From the NCBI GenBank assembly GCA_028066595.1, contig JALCBJ010000053.1, forward strand, positions 1-36,952: 36,952 nt of DNA. Reading direction: 5' to 3'. Within the stretch, counting starts at the first letter, position 1. Every line of letters starts with the position of its first letter. Of the stretch, positions 1-8,693 are shown piece by piece. This DNA is from Thermoanaerobaculia bacterium. Lineage in GTDB: Bacteria > Acidobacteriota > Thermoanaerobaculia > Multivoradales > J023. The position numbers and the translations under genes are program-made. The notes under the pieces are model-generated. The model was given only the letters and a program-made list of their open reading frames with translations. It was not told the origin of the DNA and ran no database searches.

Positions 1-642
1 GCGCGTTTATCCCTTTGTTTTCAACGGAAATCGCGTTTCTGGATGCGATCTAGCTGGACTTCAAGTCCCTCGAAAGAAACGCCGACGAAGGGCTCAGCCC
101 AGCCCTCGTCCTCGAGCACCCATGCAGCGCAACGACGTTTGGGCCTATGATTTCCTCTTCGATCAGCGTTTGAAGTGCCTGACGGTCATCGATGAATGGA
201 CCCGTGAGTGCCTCGCCATTGAAGTCGCGGGGAGCCTCCGCTCGCAGCAGGTGATCGCCACGTTGGAACGACTCTTCGTGCAGCACGGGACACCGAAGTA
301 CTTGCGATCCGACAACGGACCTGAGTTTGTATCGCAAGCCGTCCGACGCTGGCTCGCTCCACGCGCCGTCGCGCCCAGCTTCATCGAGCCCGGGAAGCCC
401 TGGCAGAATGGCACGAACGAGAGCTTTAACGGGAAGTTCCGAGACGAATGTCTGAACCTGGAGTGGTTCAGAAGTCGAGCAGAAGCCAAGGTCGTCATCG
501 AATCATGGCGCCGTCACTTCAACGAAGTCCGCCCCCACTCGAGTCTCGGCTACCGAACGCCGAACGAGCACAAACAATCTAGACACTAAACCACGGGCCA
601 TACTCAAGTAGCGAGTGGTCCGAAGGAATCAGGCAGCTCTCA
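1..642 (+). mobile_element. IS3-family insertion sequence, 3' part with probable right end
   Basis: The window opens inside an IS3-family element: the transposase reading frame is already open at the left edge and stops at 589. About 30 nt after the stop is a stretch resembling the right end of IS3-family (IS407-like) elements, with GAGTGGTCCG at 614-623 and AGGCAGCTCTCA at 631-642. I place the right end near 642 by resemblance only, because the left end and the target duplication lie outside the window. The end falls about 30 nt before the start of the next gene, so the element may have cut that gene off from its original upstream neighbour or promoter. Confidence 0.55.
2..589 (+). CDS. IS3-family transposase OrfB, integrase catalytic domain (5' end outside window)
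   Basis: This is the DDE-type integrase core of an IS3-family transposase, which cuts and joins the element's ends. From the first in-frame ATG (122) the protein reads NDVWAYDF, with the first Asp of the DDE triad, then RSDNGPEF with the second Asp, then [11 protein letters not shown] with the catalytic Glu. It ends with the usual [11 protein letters not shown] motif of OrfB. The frame stays open upstream of 122 and shows GLQVPRKK, the linker normally found just before the catalytic core, so the real protein starts further left and 122 is not its start. OrfB is normally made by frameshifting from orfA, which is not visible. Whether the copy is intact cannot be judged here; the visible catalytic part looks undamaged. 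Confidence 0.88.
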   Translation, partial: RVYPFVFNGNRVSGCDLAGLQVPRKKRRRRAQPSPRPRAPMQRNDVWAYDFLFDQRLKCLTVIDEWTRECLAIEVAGSLRSQQVIATLERLFVQHGTPKYLRSDNGPEFVSQAVRRWLAPRAVAPSFIEPGKPWQNGTNESFNGKFRDECLNLEWFRSRAEAKVVIESWRRHFNEVRPHSSLGYRTPNEHKQSRH

Positions 643-652
643 GCCCCTGCGC

Positions 653-658
653 TACCGT
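653..658 (+). promoter_or_regulatory. possible -10 element (TACCGT, in GCTAnnnT context) before the DUF790 gene
   Basis: GCTACCGT at 651-658 lies 13 nt before the GTG start at 672, and resembles the GCTAnnnT signals before several other genes in this window. No good -35 is visible. If used, it would give a very short leader. It lies just outside the predicted insertion-sequence end. Confidence 0.22.
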
Positions 659-671
659 AGACTCTTGCCCC

Positions 672-1958
672 GTGCTTACTTCCGACCTGGTCCAGGCGCG
701 TCTGTACAAGAAAAAGGTCCGGCCGCGTTACGTGAATCCGCGCGACCCGGACCTGCTCGAGATGGCGCGGCGGTTGATCGACACCTTTGGTGAGCACGTC
801 GGCAAACGTCGCGGGGAGCTCGATGTCGAGCTGAAGGAGGTGCTCGGCAACGACACCGATTTCCAGCTGCACAAGGCCTTGGCCAAGCTGCTGCTAGACC
901 GCTGCCTGTTCGAAGAAGTGTCGCCACTGGAGCCGGAGATGCTTCGGGAAACCGTGTTCGACCTCGCGGCGGAGGCTTGGCGTGCGAATCGTCGGCCGGC
1001 CGATGCGGGAGAAGAGAGTCCGAGAGACGATGAGGAGATCGATTTCCGGCGTCATCGTTTCGATCGCAACGGAGTTCTCGGGAAGGCTGCCGAGGTGCTG
1101 AGGTCCCAGGTCGACGGTTCGGTCGACTCGCAGGTAGTGGAAGCGGGGCTCTACGCAGATCTCAAGCACGAGCAGGTGTTGCAGGAATGGCAGCGGTGTA
1201 GGGCCGACTGGCTGCTCCATCGCTACAACGTCGCCCTCGCCCAGGGTGTGCTGCTGCGCGCTACCGAGATGGAGATTCGTCTCGGCGAAGCCAGCGTCGC
1301 GAAACACCGGGCGCTCTTCCGCAAGATCAAGTTCTTCCAGCTGATGCACCGCATTCGTCGCGCGCCAGATGGAGGCTGGCGCATCGTGCTCGACGGCCCG
1401 GCGTCGCTGTTTCAGTCGAGTAGCAAGTACGGCCTGCAGATGGCGTCGTTTCTACCGACGCTGCTGCATTTCGAAGATTGGAGCGTCGAAGCCCAAGTCT
1501 CCTGGGGGCCCAGACGCCGCCGAGCGACCTTCGAGCTCGACCCGAGCCACGGCTTGCGCTCCCACACCAAGCTCACCGGCCAGTGGCAGCCCGAGGAGCT
1601 CCGCTGGCTACCGAAGCAACTGGCCGAGCTCGAGACCGACTGGCAAGTATCCACCGACGGCGATCTCCTGAACCTCGGCGGAGAGGGCGTGCTGGTACCC
1701 GACTATGTGTTCACTCACGGCCCCAGTGGAACCCAGGTCTTCATGGAAGTCTTCGGCTTCTGGAACCGAGGTGCCATCGATCGCCGCCTCCGGCTGTTGG
1801 GACGCCATGGGCCGAAGAACCTCATCCTCGCCGTATCGTCGCAGCTGGCCACCAGCAAGGAAGGCCTGGACGACGCTGGTGCCGAGATCTACATCTTCCG
1901 GACTCATCCCATCGCCCGCAAGGTGCTGAAGCGACTCGAGGCACAGCTCGAGTCCTGA
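672..1958 (+). CDS. DUF790 / Bax1-like nuclease
   Basis: The 428-residue product matches the DUF790 family, whose archaeal members (Bax1) are nucleases that bind the XPB helicase in DNA repair. The N-terminus (MLTSDLVQARL then KVRPRYV) has the family's typical opening, so I chose GTG 672 over the upstream in-frame start at 615, which would add 19 unlikely residues. A PD-(D/E)XK-like nuclease site is seen near the C-terminus: VPDYVF with Asp344 and, after a short turn, EVFGFW with Glu359. No XPB helicase gene lies beside it; upstream is an insertion sequence and downstream a start-less cysteine-rich frame. The family assignment rests on motif recognition; the role in repair is inferred from archaeal relatives. 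Confidence 0.78.
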   Translation: MLTSDLVQARLYKKKVRPRYVNPRDPDLLEMARRLIDTFGEHVGKRRGELDVELKEVLGNDTDFQLHKALAKLLLDRCLFEEVSPLEPEMLRETVFDLAAEAWRANRRPADAGEESPRDDEEIDFRRHRFDRNGVLGKAAEVLRSQVDGSVDSQVVEAGLYADLKHEQVLQEWQRCRADWLLHRYNVALAQGVLLRATEMEIRLGEASVAKHRALFRKIKFFQLMHRIRRAPDGGWRIVLDGPASLFQSSSKYGLQMASFLPTLLHFEDWSVEAQVSWGPRRRRATFELDPSHGLRSHTKLTGQWQPEELRWLPKQLAELETDWQVSTDGDLLNLGGEGVLVPDYVFTHGPSGTQVFMEVFGFWNRGAIDRRLRLLGRHGPKNLILAVSSQLATSKEGLDDAGAEIYIFRTHPIARKVLKRLEAQLES

Positions 1959-1960
1959 GG

Positions 1961-2779
1961 TCGGGGCCCTCACGAGGTGGAGGTCGGGATACGAGTCCGG
2001 CGTCCGCAGCCCTGGCCGACGACTCCGGGCGCTGCGATGACGTGCCCTACAAGGCCCGTGAGGGTGCGGCTGTCGACTTGATCGCCACACCGACCAACTT
2101 TCTGTTGTGTACCTCGGGCGAGTACGCGCTGTGCTACTACTCGGGTGCCGACCCGTTGCCATGTACCGTAGACGAGAGCCGCGCGAACGCTGGTTGCGTT
2201 TGTCAGGTGTTCGCGGCCAGCGAGGCGAAACCGATGTATGTGGACATCAACTCGATTCTCGACGAATGCGCCTACGACGAGGCGATCGAGCAGTGTGGTG
2301 AAGACGGCAGTGGGTGCCTCAACATCTGCTCTCAGCCGGCTGCGAAGAAGGCATGCGGCGGCGTCAGCTCCTCGTCGGACTTACCTGAGGCTTACGTTTG
2401 CGGCTACATTGCTTCGGACCAGTTCGACGAATCCGCGGACTATGTTTCGACCTTCAGCTTCGCCACCGTGGCGGTGCCGAAGTCTGGGGCCGAGTTCGCT
2501 CCGCCGACCTGCAATCGTGGACTCGGCCAGTACGCGGGCTGCATGACAGCGTCCTGTACCGGGAGTCGAAGCGACGACAACGGCAACACCTACACGAGCT
2601 GCGCTTGTCCACTGTGGCCTACCGACGGCAGCCAGCACCGGTACCAGTATGGGCGCGTGTGTGTCGACGGTAGCGATCGAATGTCGCCGGCGAACTGCAC
2701 ACTGAGCGATGGGCAGGCTTGGTCAGCCGCGTTCAATCCCTTGGGATGCGGTCCACCAGACGGCGATCCGGGTAGCTGA
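1961..2779 (+). pseudogene. cysteine-rich exported protein lacking its N-terminus (probable 5'-truncated remnant)
   Basis: Immediately after the DUF790 stop, a reading frame encodes an acidic, cysteine-rich sequence with roughly twenty Cys, including CVC, CGEDGSGC, NIC and SCACP. It reads like the mature part of a secreted, disulfide-bonded protein. Just upstream of the first Cys the frame reads SPASAALADD, which looks like the end of a signal peptide with an A-x-A type cleavage site, but the hydrophobic core and a start codon are missing, and the other two frames do not supply them. The first usable start is GTG 2042, which would give 245 residues without a signal. I therefore read it as a gene truncated at its 5' end, perhaps by the rearrangement that joined it to the DUF790 gene. 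I do not recognise the family. Confidence 0.5.
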
Positions 2780-2832
2780 TGGAGCTGTCCTGGCAGGGCT
2801 AATGCCGCGCAGCGGCGACGGCGTAGATCCGC

Positions 2833-2838
2833 TATCCT
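2833..2838 (+). promoter_or_regulatory. possible -10 element (TATCCT) for the trp operon
   Basis: CCGCTATCCT at 2829-2838 ends 42 nt before the trpC start and fits the GCTAnnnT pattern seen before other genes here. No convincing -35 is seen. I see no leader peptide rich in Trp and no terminator/antiterminator pair in the roughly 100 nt before trpC, so transcription attenuation of the usual kind is not supported. Confidence 0.27.
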
Positions 2839-2880
2839 TGGGAGCCGAGCGGTACATGGAAGCTGCTCGGCCATCCGACC

Positions 2881-3717
2881 ATGTCATCCTATCCCGCCAC
2901 TCGTCTCGCCGGCACGGACGCTTCGTCTTCCGAGCTGCCCGACATCCTCGTGCGCATCGTCAGAAAGCGTGCCGAGGTGGTGGCTGTCGCGCGGGGTAAG
3001 GAAACCTATACAGAGCCGCCTCGTCGCGAAGTCTTCCAGGATGCGCGCGAGAACCGGTTCACCAGGGCCCTTGCGGAGAAGGCAGGTCGAGCGATCATCG
3101 CCGAGGTGAAGATGGGTTCACCGAGCCTCGGTTCCCTCGAAGGTACTTTCGACTCACTCGAGCAGGCACGGGCCTACGGCGATACCGGTGCTGCCGCCTT
3201 GTCGGTGGTAGTGGAGCCAGATTTCTTCCACGGTTCCTATGAGCTGCTGGCCCGCTGCGTGCGCGCTTCGGGCCTGCCCGCCATCGCCAAGGACTTCGTG
3301 ATCGATCCGTTGCAGCTGCGTTGGGCTCGTCGTGCCGGCGCGTCCGCGGTGTTGTTGATCGCGGCCCTCTACACGGCTCAGGAGCTTCGAGCATACGCTC
3401 GTCTCGCCAGGCGGCATCGGCTCGTGCCCTTGATCGAAACCCACGACGAGGCGGACGTCGCCAAGCTCGCTGGCATGGAGTGGGAGGTGGTTGGGGTCAA
3501 CAATCGCGACTTGCGTACGTTCGACGTCAGCCTGAACACTTCCGAATCGCTGGTCAGTCGACTGCCGGAGGACGCCATGAAGGTGGCGGAGAGCGGTATA
3601 CACAGCGCCGATGACCGTCGTCGCCTGGCGGACGTAGGCTACGACGCGTTCTTGATCGGCGAGGCGCTCGTCAAGTCGGGCGATCCTCGTGCCAAGTTGC
3701 GCGAGCTACTGGATTGA
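2881..3717 (+). CDS. trpC: indole-3-glycerol phosphate synthase
   Basis: This cytoplasmic TIM-barrel enzyme closes the ring of carboxyphenylaminodeoxyribulose phosphate to give indole-3-glycerol phosphate, the fourth step after chorismate. The 278-residue protein has the family's strand motifs in order: IAEVKMGSPS (usually IAEVK-x-x-SPS, with the active-site Lys), AKDFVIDP with the second Lys, GVNNRDL, and AESGI near the end. Length is normal for a stand-alone TrpC, with a slightly long N-terminus of about 20 residues before the conserved region. It is the first gene of trpCFBA; trpF starts 5 nt after its stop. The Met after EVK, where many relatives have Lys, is a minor variation. trpE, trpG and trpD must lie elsewhere. 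Confidence 0.95.
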   Translation: MSSYPATRLAGTDASSSELPDILVRIVRKRAEVVAVARGKETYTEPPRREVFQDARENRFTRALAEKAGRAIIAEVKMGSPSLGSLEGTFDSLEQARAYGDTGAAALSVVVEPDFFHGSYELLARCVRASGLPAIAKDFVIDPLQLRWARRAGASAVLLIAALYTAQELRAYARLARRHRLVPLIETHDEADVAKLAGMEWEVVGVNNRDLRTFDVSLNTSESLVSRLPEDAMKVAESGIHSADDRRRLADVGYDAFLIGEALVKSGDPRAKLRELLD

Positions 3718-3721
3718 GGCC

Positions 3722-4480
3722 GTGTCTACGCCCACCACCACCGCGGCACCGCCCACCTCGAGGGCCGCGAATCGTGCCGATGTCCGTCCTCCCGCACGTA
3801 CCAAGATCTGCGGTGTGACCACCACACGAGACGCCCTCGCTGCTCTCGATGCGGGCGCCGAGCTGATCGGACTCAACTTCTACCCACCCAGCCCGCGCTA
3901 TCTGACGCCCGAAGCTGCTGGCGATCTGGTGCGAGAGGTACGGCGGCTGCGCCCGGCTGCGGCCGAGGACGTCCTGTGGGTAGGCGTCTTTGTGGACGAG
4001 AGCGCGGAGCACATGGCAGACGTAGCCGAGGTCGCCGATCTCGACCTTTTGCAGTTGCATGGTGAGGAAGACCCAGCCGACATGGCGGCCCTGGCTACGA
4101 GGATCATCAAGGTGTTCCGGGTTCGCGCTGCGACCGGCGACGAAGAGCTGCGGACGGAGGTGATGCGTCGGATGGAGCCTTGGCGCTCTCTCGGTGTCTG
4201 GGGCTTCCTCGTCGACACCCATCACCCCGCTCTTTACGGCGGAACGGGCGAGAGCTGGAACTTCTCCGCCTTGCGATATCTCGCGGAAGATATTGGGGAC
4301 CGGATCCTATTGGCCGGCGGGCTGTCCCCCGACAATGTGGGCGCTGCACTCAGAGCCTGCAAGCCGTGGGGTATCGACCTTTGCTCCGGCGTCGAGTCGG
4401 AGCCAGGCCGCAAGGATTCTGACCTCTTGAGACGCCTCTTCGAGGAGATTCACGATGGCACGACCCGTCCCGCGACCTGA
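3722..4480 (+). CDS. trpF: phosphoribosylanthranilate isomerase
   Basis: TrpF carries out the Amadori rearrangement of phosphoribosylanthranilate to the substrate of TrpC. The 252-residue protein shows KICG near the N-terminus with the catalytic Cys, then [18 protein letters not shown], and a C-terminal phosphate-binding part with [11 protein letters not shown]. The acid-base Asp lies in VDTHH. I chose GTG 3722, 5 nt after the trpC stop, because the longer in-frame start at 3689 would overlap trpC and add residues unlike the family. About 28 residues rich in Pro, Thr and Ala precede KICG, more than most TrpF proteins have, so a later start is possible. Its 3' end overlaps trpB by 26 nt. Confidence 0.93.
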   Translation: MSTPTTTAAPPTSRAANRADVRPPARTKICGVTTTRDALAALDAGAELIGLNFYPPSPRYLTPEAAGDLVREVRRLRPAAAEDVLWVGVFVDESAEHMADVAEVADLDLLQLHGEEDPADMAALATRIIKVFRVRAATGDEELRTEVMRRMEPWRSLGVWGFLVDTHHPALYGGTGESWNFSALRYLAEDIGDRILLAGGLSPDNVGAALRACKPWGIDLCSGVESEPGRKDSDLLRRLFEEIHDGTTRPAT

Positions 4481-5765
4481 CGCTCGCGGTCATTTCGGAC
4501 CGTACGGTGGCCGCTATGTGCCCGAGACGCTGATGGCGCCTCTCGGCGAGCTGGCCAAGGCGTACGACAAATACAGTCGCAAGCGCGCCTTTCGCAACGA
4601 GCTCCGCGACTTGCTGACCCACTACGCTGGTCGCCCGACGCCGCTCTACTTTGCCGAGCGGTTGACACAAGAGTTGGGCGGTGCACGCATCTACTTGAAG
4701 CGCGAAGATCTGCTTCATACAGGCGCCCACAAGCTCAACAACGCCTTGGGTCAAGCCCTCCTTGCCAAGACCATGGGGAAGGAACGTGTGGTCGCAGAGA
4801 CCGGCGCGGGACAGCACGGCGTAGCGTCCGCCACCGCGTCGGCCCTGCTGGGCCTGCAATGCCGTGTCTATATGGGTGAGGAAGATTGCGAGCGCCAGCG
4901 CCTGAACGTCTATCGCATGCGTTTGCTGGGCGCCGAAGTGATCCCGGTCACGACCGGAACACGCACTCTCAAGGACGCTACGAACGAGAGTCTCCGCGAC
5001 TGGGCGACCACGGTCCGAAACACCCACTACATCCTCGGTTCCGTTCTGGGACCGGATCCCTATCCGCGTATGGTGCGGGATTTTCACCGCGTGATCGGCG
5101 AAGAGGCGCGGCGGCAGATGAAGAAGCAGGCCGGTACCTACTCTCCCGACGTGGCGGTGGCCAGCGTCGGTGGCGGTTCGAACGCCCTGGGTCTTTTCAC
5201 CGCCTTCCTCGACGACAAGAAAGTGCGTCTCATCGGCATCGAAGCCGGAGGTACTGGGGACGCCTTGGGTGAGCACGCGGCGCGCTTCTCCGGCGGCAAG
5301 CTCGGTGTACTCCACGGGACCCGCACGTGGATCTTGCAGGACGACGACGGCCAGATCGCGACCACCCACTCGGTGTCGGCCGGGCTGGATTACCCGGCGG
5401 TCGGACCCGAGCATGCACTGCTCAAGGACCAGGGACGGGTGGAGTTCGCTCGCGCGTCGGACGCGGAGGCGGTGGCAGCGTTTCACCGCCTGTCGGCCAC
5501 CGAAGGCATTCTTCCAGCCCTCGAATCGGCCCATGCCTTGGCTCATCTCGAAAAGTTGGCGCCACGCATGGGCAAGAGGGCAACCATCTTGGTCAACCTC
5601 TCGGGACGAGGTGACAAGGACGTGGAGTCGGTCCTCCGGTGGATGGAACAGCATGCACCCGATGGTGCGGTCACCCACGGAAACAGTGCCGCCACCCACC
5701 CGGCAGCGCGCAAGTGGGCTGCACCGAAGACCGGTCCCGAGAACGAGGACGGGGCCGACCGATGA
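4455..5765 (+). CDS. trpB: tryptophan synthase beta chain
   Basis: TrpB joins indole to serine to make tryptophan, with pyridoxal phosphate, in the alpha2-beta2 complex. The 436-residue protein is the standard TrpB1 type: [15 protein letters not shown] at the N-terminus, [11 protein letters not shown], and HTGAHKLNN with the cofactor Lys at residue 93. It then has [11 protein letters not shown], the phosphate-binding loop GGGSNA, and [14 protein letters not shown] tail of about 30 residues after VTHGNSAA looks low in conservation. The start overlaps the end of trpF by 26 nt, and its stop overlaps the trpA start as ATGA, so the two synthase subunits are translationally coupled, as expected for proteins made in equal amounts. 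Confidence 0.97.
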   Translation: MARPVPRPDARGHFGPYGGRYVPETLMAPLGELAKAYDKYSRKRAFRNELRDLLTHYAGRPTPLYFAERLTQELGGARIYLKREDLLHTGAHKLNNALGQALLAKTMGKERVVAETGAGQHGVASATASALLGLQCRVYMGEEDCERQRLNVYRMRLLGAEVIPVTTGTRTLKDATNESLRDWATTVRNTHYILGSVLGPDPYPRMVRDFHRVIGEEARRQMKKQAGTYSPDVAVASVGGGSNALGLFTAFLDDKKVRLIGIEAGGTGDALGEHAARFSGGKLGVLHGTRTWILQDDDGQIATTHSVSAGLDYPAVGPEHALLKDQGRVEFARASDAEAVAAFHRLSATEGILPALESAHALAHLEKLAPRMGKRATILVNLSGRGDKDVESVLRWMEQHAPDGAVTHGNSAATHPAARKWAAPKTGPENEDGADR

Positions 5766-6562
5766 GCGCCATAGCGAGAGTCTTCGATCGCTGCCGAGAC
5801 GAAAAACGGGCGGCATTCATCCCCTTTCTCACGGCCGGCGATCCCGACTTGCGCAAGACTGCCGATCTCATGCAGGCATTCGTTGATGGTGGTGCCGACA
5901 TCATCGAGCTCGGCGTGCCGTTCAGCGATCCGGTCGCCGACGGTCCTGTGATCCAAGAAGCCTCGCAGCGCGCCCTGTCCTCGGGCACTACGCTGTCGGC
6001 GATTTTGCGCTTGGTGGCCCGCCAACGAGATCGGCTCGGCGTTCCGATCGTCCTGTTCACCTACTTCAATCCGATCCACGCGCGGGGGGTAGAGAACTTC
6101 GCCGAGCAGGCCGCCGCGTCCGGGGTCGACGCCGTGCTGTGCGTCGACCTGCCGCCCGACGAGGCCACGGAAGATGTGGTTCCAATGTTGCGCAAGCAGG
6201 GTCTCGACACCGTATTCCTCGTAGCGCCCACCAGCGATAAGCAGAGGATCAAGACGGTGAACGCCATGTCGTCGGGTTTCGTGTACTACGTATCTCGTAC
6301 GGGAGTCACCGGAGCTCGCCGAGAGCTGCCGAAGGAGTTGATCAGGGAGGTCAAGAAGCTTCGTCGCCGGATCGATCTGCCGCTGGCCGTGGGATTCGGT
6401 ATTTCCACGCCCGAGCAGGTGGAGCAAGTAGCGAGAGTGGCCGAGGGTGTAGTGGTTGGATCAGCGCTGGTAAAGCTGATCGGCGACCATGCCGAGGCGC
6501 CGGACTTGGCGAAGAAGGTAGAGTCGAAAATCCGTGAACTGGTGACGCCGCTGGGCCGATGA
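5762..6562 (+). CDS. trpA: tryptophan synthase alpha chain
   Basis: TrpA splits indole-3-glycerol phosphate and passes indole to TrpB through the tunnel of the complex. The 266-residue TIM-barrel protein has [11 protein letters not shown], the catalytic region [14 protein letters not shown] carrying the acidic Glu and Asp, a YVSRTGVTG phosphate/loop motif, and a conserved end [12 protein letters not shown] followed by [11 protein letters not shown] chose ATG 5762 because it overlaps the trpB stop as ATGA and gives the usual length; the in-frame start at 5639 lies deep inside trpB. All expected active-site residues that I can check are present, so the trpBA pair should be functional. Confidence 0.97.
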   Translation: MSAIARVFDRCRDEKRAAFIPFLTAGDPDLRKTADLMQAFVDGGADIIELGVPFSDPVADGPVIQEASQRALSSGTTLSAILRLVARQRDRLGVPIVLFTYFNPIHARGVENFAEQAAASGVDAVLCVDLPPDEATEDVVPMLRKQGLDTVFLVAPTSDKQRIKTVNAMSSGFVYYVSRTGVTGARRELPKELIREVKKLRRRIDLPLAVGFGISTPEQVEQVARVAEGVVVGSALVKLIGDHAEAPDLAKKVESKIRELVTPLGR

Positions 6563-6572
6563 GGATCGAGGA

Positions 6573-7529
6573 ATGACGCAGATTCGAATTGCCATGGCGC
6601 AACTGTCTTCGAGCGAAGACCGCGCCGCGAACTTGACCCGCTGCCTCGAAGCCGTCGACCAAGCCGCGGCTGGAGGTGCCCACCTGGTCTGTTTTCCCGA
6701 GGTGGTCCTCGACCGTTTCTTTCCGGCCGAGCCGGGAACGCCCACGTGCAAGCTGGCAGCCCATGAGCTGTCGGAGCCTGTTCCCGGACCGGTGACCGAG
6801 CAGCTCTGCGCCCGGGCAAAAGAGCATGGCATCGCCATCGTCTTCAATCTCTACGAAGTCGATGGGTCGGCTGGTGGCGTGGTGTCCAGCGAACGTCGCT
6901 ATTTCGACACCTCACCGGTCATCGATTCGGACGGCACACTCCTCGGCGTCACCCGGATGATTCACATCACCGACTACGACGGCTTCCACGAGCAGGACTA
7001 CTACGATCCGGGTGACACCGGTGCCCCTGTTTATGAAGTCGACCTCGGTGGCAGGCCGGTGAAAGTAGGTGTCGCCATCTGCTATGACCGTCACTATCCG
7101 GAATACATGCGTGGCTTGGCCGTAGCAGGTGCCGAGCTGGTGGTGATCCCGCAGGCAGGCACTCTCGGCGAATGGCCCGAAGGGCTGTACGAGGCGGAGA
7201 TCCGCACCGCGGCGTTCCAGAACGGGTACTTTGCCGCATTGTGTAACCGCGTCGGCGTGGAGAAGACGCTGACCTTCGCCGGCGAGAGCTTCGTCAGCGA
7301 TCCGGAGGGAATCGTCCTTGCTCGCGGCAAGTCCCTCGAGGACGATCTCGTCTTCGCCGATCTCGACCTGTCTCGCTGTGCGGAATCCAACGCTCGCCAG
7401 CTCTTCTTTCGCGATCGGCGACCCGAGCTCTATTCCGACTGGTTGACGTCTTCACCCGCATCGGAAGAGAAGGACTCCGAAGAGAAGGTGTCGCCTCGTG
7501 TCGAGGCCCTGGCATCTTGTGAAGTATAG
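6573..7529 (+). CDS. carbon-nitrogen hydrolase (nitrilase superfamily), catalytic Lys replaced by Met
   Basis: The 318-residue protein has the nitrilase fold and resembles N-carbamoylputrescine amidase and beta-ureidopropionase branches, which hydrolyse C-N bonds of amides or carbamoyl groups. Glu43 lies in CFPEVVLDRFFP and the nucleophile Cys170 in AICYDRHYPE. The third catalytic residue is usually Lys in a Y-R-K-x-H motif; here the matching stretch reads VTRMIHI, with Met129 (codon 6957-6959) where Lys is expected. It may therefore have an altered mechanism, another Lys, or a non-catalytic role. It starts 10 nt after trpA with GAGG before the ATG, so it is probably part of the trp transcript, and a terminator follows. 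The substrate cannot be told from the sequence. Confidence 0.85.
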   Translation: MTQIRIAMAQLSSSEDRAANLTRCLEAVDQAAAGGAHLVCFPEVVLDRFFPAEPGTPTCKLAAHELSEPVPGPVTEQLCARAKEHGIAIVFNLYEVDGSAGGVVSSERRYFDTSPVIDSDGTLLGVTRMIHITDYDGFHEQDYYDPGDTGAPVYEVDLGGRPVKVGVAICYDRHYPEYMRGLAVAGAELVVIPQAGTLGEWPEGLYEAEIRTAAFQNGYFAALCNRVGVEKTLTFAGESFVSDPEGIVLARGKSLEDDLVFADLDLSRCAESNARQLFFRDRRPELYSDWLTSSPASEEKDSEEKVSPRVEALASCEV

Positions 7530-7552
7530 GGCCAGGGTCATGCGTTTTTTTT
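7505..7552 (+). terminator. intrinsic terminator of the trp-nitrilase operon
   Basis: GGCCCTGGC at 7505-7513 can pair with GCCAGGGTC at 7531-7539 (nine pairs including one G-U), with a 17-nt loop containing the TAG stop of the nitrilase gene. Eight T residues follow at 7545-7552. The hairpin thus overlaps the end of the gene. It supports one transcription unit running from trpC through the nitrilase gene. Confidence 0.65.
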
Positions 7553-7624
7553 GCTACGGCGGAGCCTCCCGTCGCATCCTTGATCAGAGTGCCGGCGGAG
7601 GCCGAGCGGCGGGAGATGGTCTTC

Positions 7625-8326
7625 ATGAGTGAAGCCGAGGCACCCGACCGAGACGAGGTCCAGATCAGGCACCAGCAGACGCAGGTGCAGGGGCGTTATC
7701 TCGTCTGGCGTGGTCCCGAAGCGTCGAATCGACCGCCTCTGCTCGTCGCCACACACGGTTACGGAGAGGATGCCGGCTCGATCCTGCGCGAGGTCCGCAA
7801 GATCCCGAGCGTCGATGGCTGGCTGGTGGTATCGGTCGATGCACCCCACCCGTTCTACACCAAGAAGGGTGACGTGGTGCGCTGTTGGATGACCAAAATC
7901 GACCGCGAGCAGGCCATCGCTCACAACACCGCCTATGTCACGGATGTCGTCGAAGCCGTCCGGCAGTCGGAGAACACGAGCGACATCCTTGTCTTCGCCG
8001 GGTTTTCCCAGGGTGTCGCCATGGCTTGGCGGGGCCTCGCGGGTTGCCTGCGCCGGGGCATGGAGGCTCATGGTCTCCTCGCCCTGGCAGCCGACGTGCC
8101 ACCGGATATCGCGGCAGATCCACCCCCCGGTATTCCCCCAGTACTCTTGGGCCGGGGAACGAGAGACGAGTGGTACTCGGCCAAGAAGATGGAGCAGGAT
8201 CTCCACGTACTCGAAGAGCTAGAGGTCGACGTCACGCCTTGCGTCTTCGAAGACGGCCACCTCTGGGCCACTGAGTACCTGGCGGCAGCCGACGTCTTCC
8301 TGCGGCGGGTCTCGGATCAAGCCTAG
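7625..8326 (+). CDS. alpha/beta hydrolase, phospholipase/carboxylesterase-like
   Basis: The 233-residue protein belongs to the small serine-hydrolase group of cytoplasmic carboxylesterases and lysophospholipases. The nucleophile elbow is GFSQG with Ser128, the acid is Asp181 in RGTRDEWY, and the base is His212 in EDGHLW, which is the order expected for the family. THGYGED near residue 44 is the oxyanion-loop region. No signal peptide or membrane segment is seen. ATG 7625 is preferred because GGGAG at 7611-7615 sits 9 nt before it; ATG 7616 is in frame but touches that site. It follows the trp-nitrilase terminator, so it likely has its own promoter. The substrate is unknown. Confidence 0.85.
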   Translation: MSEAEAPDRDEVQIRHQQTQVQGRYLVWRGPEASNRPPLLVATHGYGEDAGSILREVRKIPSVDGWLVVSVDAPHPFYTKKGDVVRCWMTKIDREQAIAHNTAYVTDVVEAVRQSENTSDILVFAGFSQGVAMAWRGLAGCLRRGMEAHGLLALAADVPPDIAADPPPGIPPVLLGRGTRDEWYSAKKMEQDLHVLEELEVDVTPCVFEDGHLWATEYLAAADVFLRRVSDQA

Positions 8327-8404
8327 GGATTCCGACGGATGGCGAAGACTCGAGCCACAGACCAAGTTGAAGAATCGGCGGTCATTGCTCCAGATCCTCC
8401 GTGC

Positions 8405-8410
8405 TAGTCT
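8405..8410 (+). promoter_or_regulatory. possible extended -10 (TAGTCT, in TGCTAGTCT) for the toxin-antitoxin pair
   Basis: TGCTAGTCT at 8402-8410 lies 16 nt before the antitoxin ATG, as an extended -10 with no clear -35. It would give a short leader carrying the GAGG-like ribosome site at 8417-8420. Confidence 0.3.
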
Positions 8411-8426
8411 GCAGCCGAGGATTCTG

Positions 8427-8693
8427 ATGAAGCAGGCCACCATTCAATATCCAGATGGACTTCCCCGGGCACTGAAGCTTTCGGACAGGGAATTCAGCGA
8501 GGAGCTGGGTTTCCTGGCTGCAGCGAAGCTCTATGAACTGGGCCGCGTGACAGCCGGGCAGGCAGCCGACCTAGCCGGCTTGCCTAGGCTTGTCTTTCTA
8601 GAGCGACTCGAGCAGATCGGAGTACCGGCGATCAATCTGCGAAACGAGGAAATCGAGGCGGAGATTCGTGCGGCCCTAGAGCTCGCCTCTTGA
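8427..8693 (+). CDS. UPF0175 family protein, probable antitoxin
   Basis: The 88-residue protein matches UPF0175, small proteins usually encoded just before a DUF3368 PIN-like protein and regarded as antitoxins. Its core reads FLAAAKLYELGRVTAGQAADLAGLPR, which is the family's helix-turn-helix-like signature (broken here: LYELGRVTAGQAADLAG), followed by FLERLEQIGVP. Such proteins probably bind DNA and the toxin. ATG 8427 has GAGG about 6 nt upstream; the in-frame start at 8367 would add 20 residues that do not look like the family. Its stop overlaps the toxin start by 4 nt, which fits co-translation of the pair. Confidence 0.85.
   Translation: MKQATIQYPDGLPRALKLSDREFSEELGFLAAAKLYELGRVTAGQAADLAGLPRLVFLERLEQIGVPAINLRNEEIEAEIRAALELAS

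Noticed and set aside
2780-2880. trp attenuator or T-box before trpC
   Set aside because: No Trp-rich leader frame, no paired hairpins and no T-box sequence in the short upstream gap.
4350-5816. Long open frame on the minus strand opposite trpB (488 codons)
   Set aside because: It lies fully across trpF-trpB-trpA, whose motifs are clear; the frame shows no family motif and is typical of GC-rich antisense shadows.
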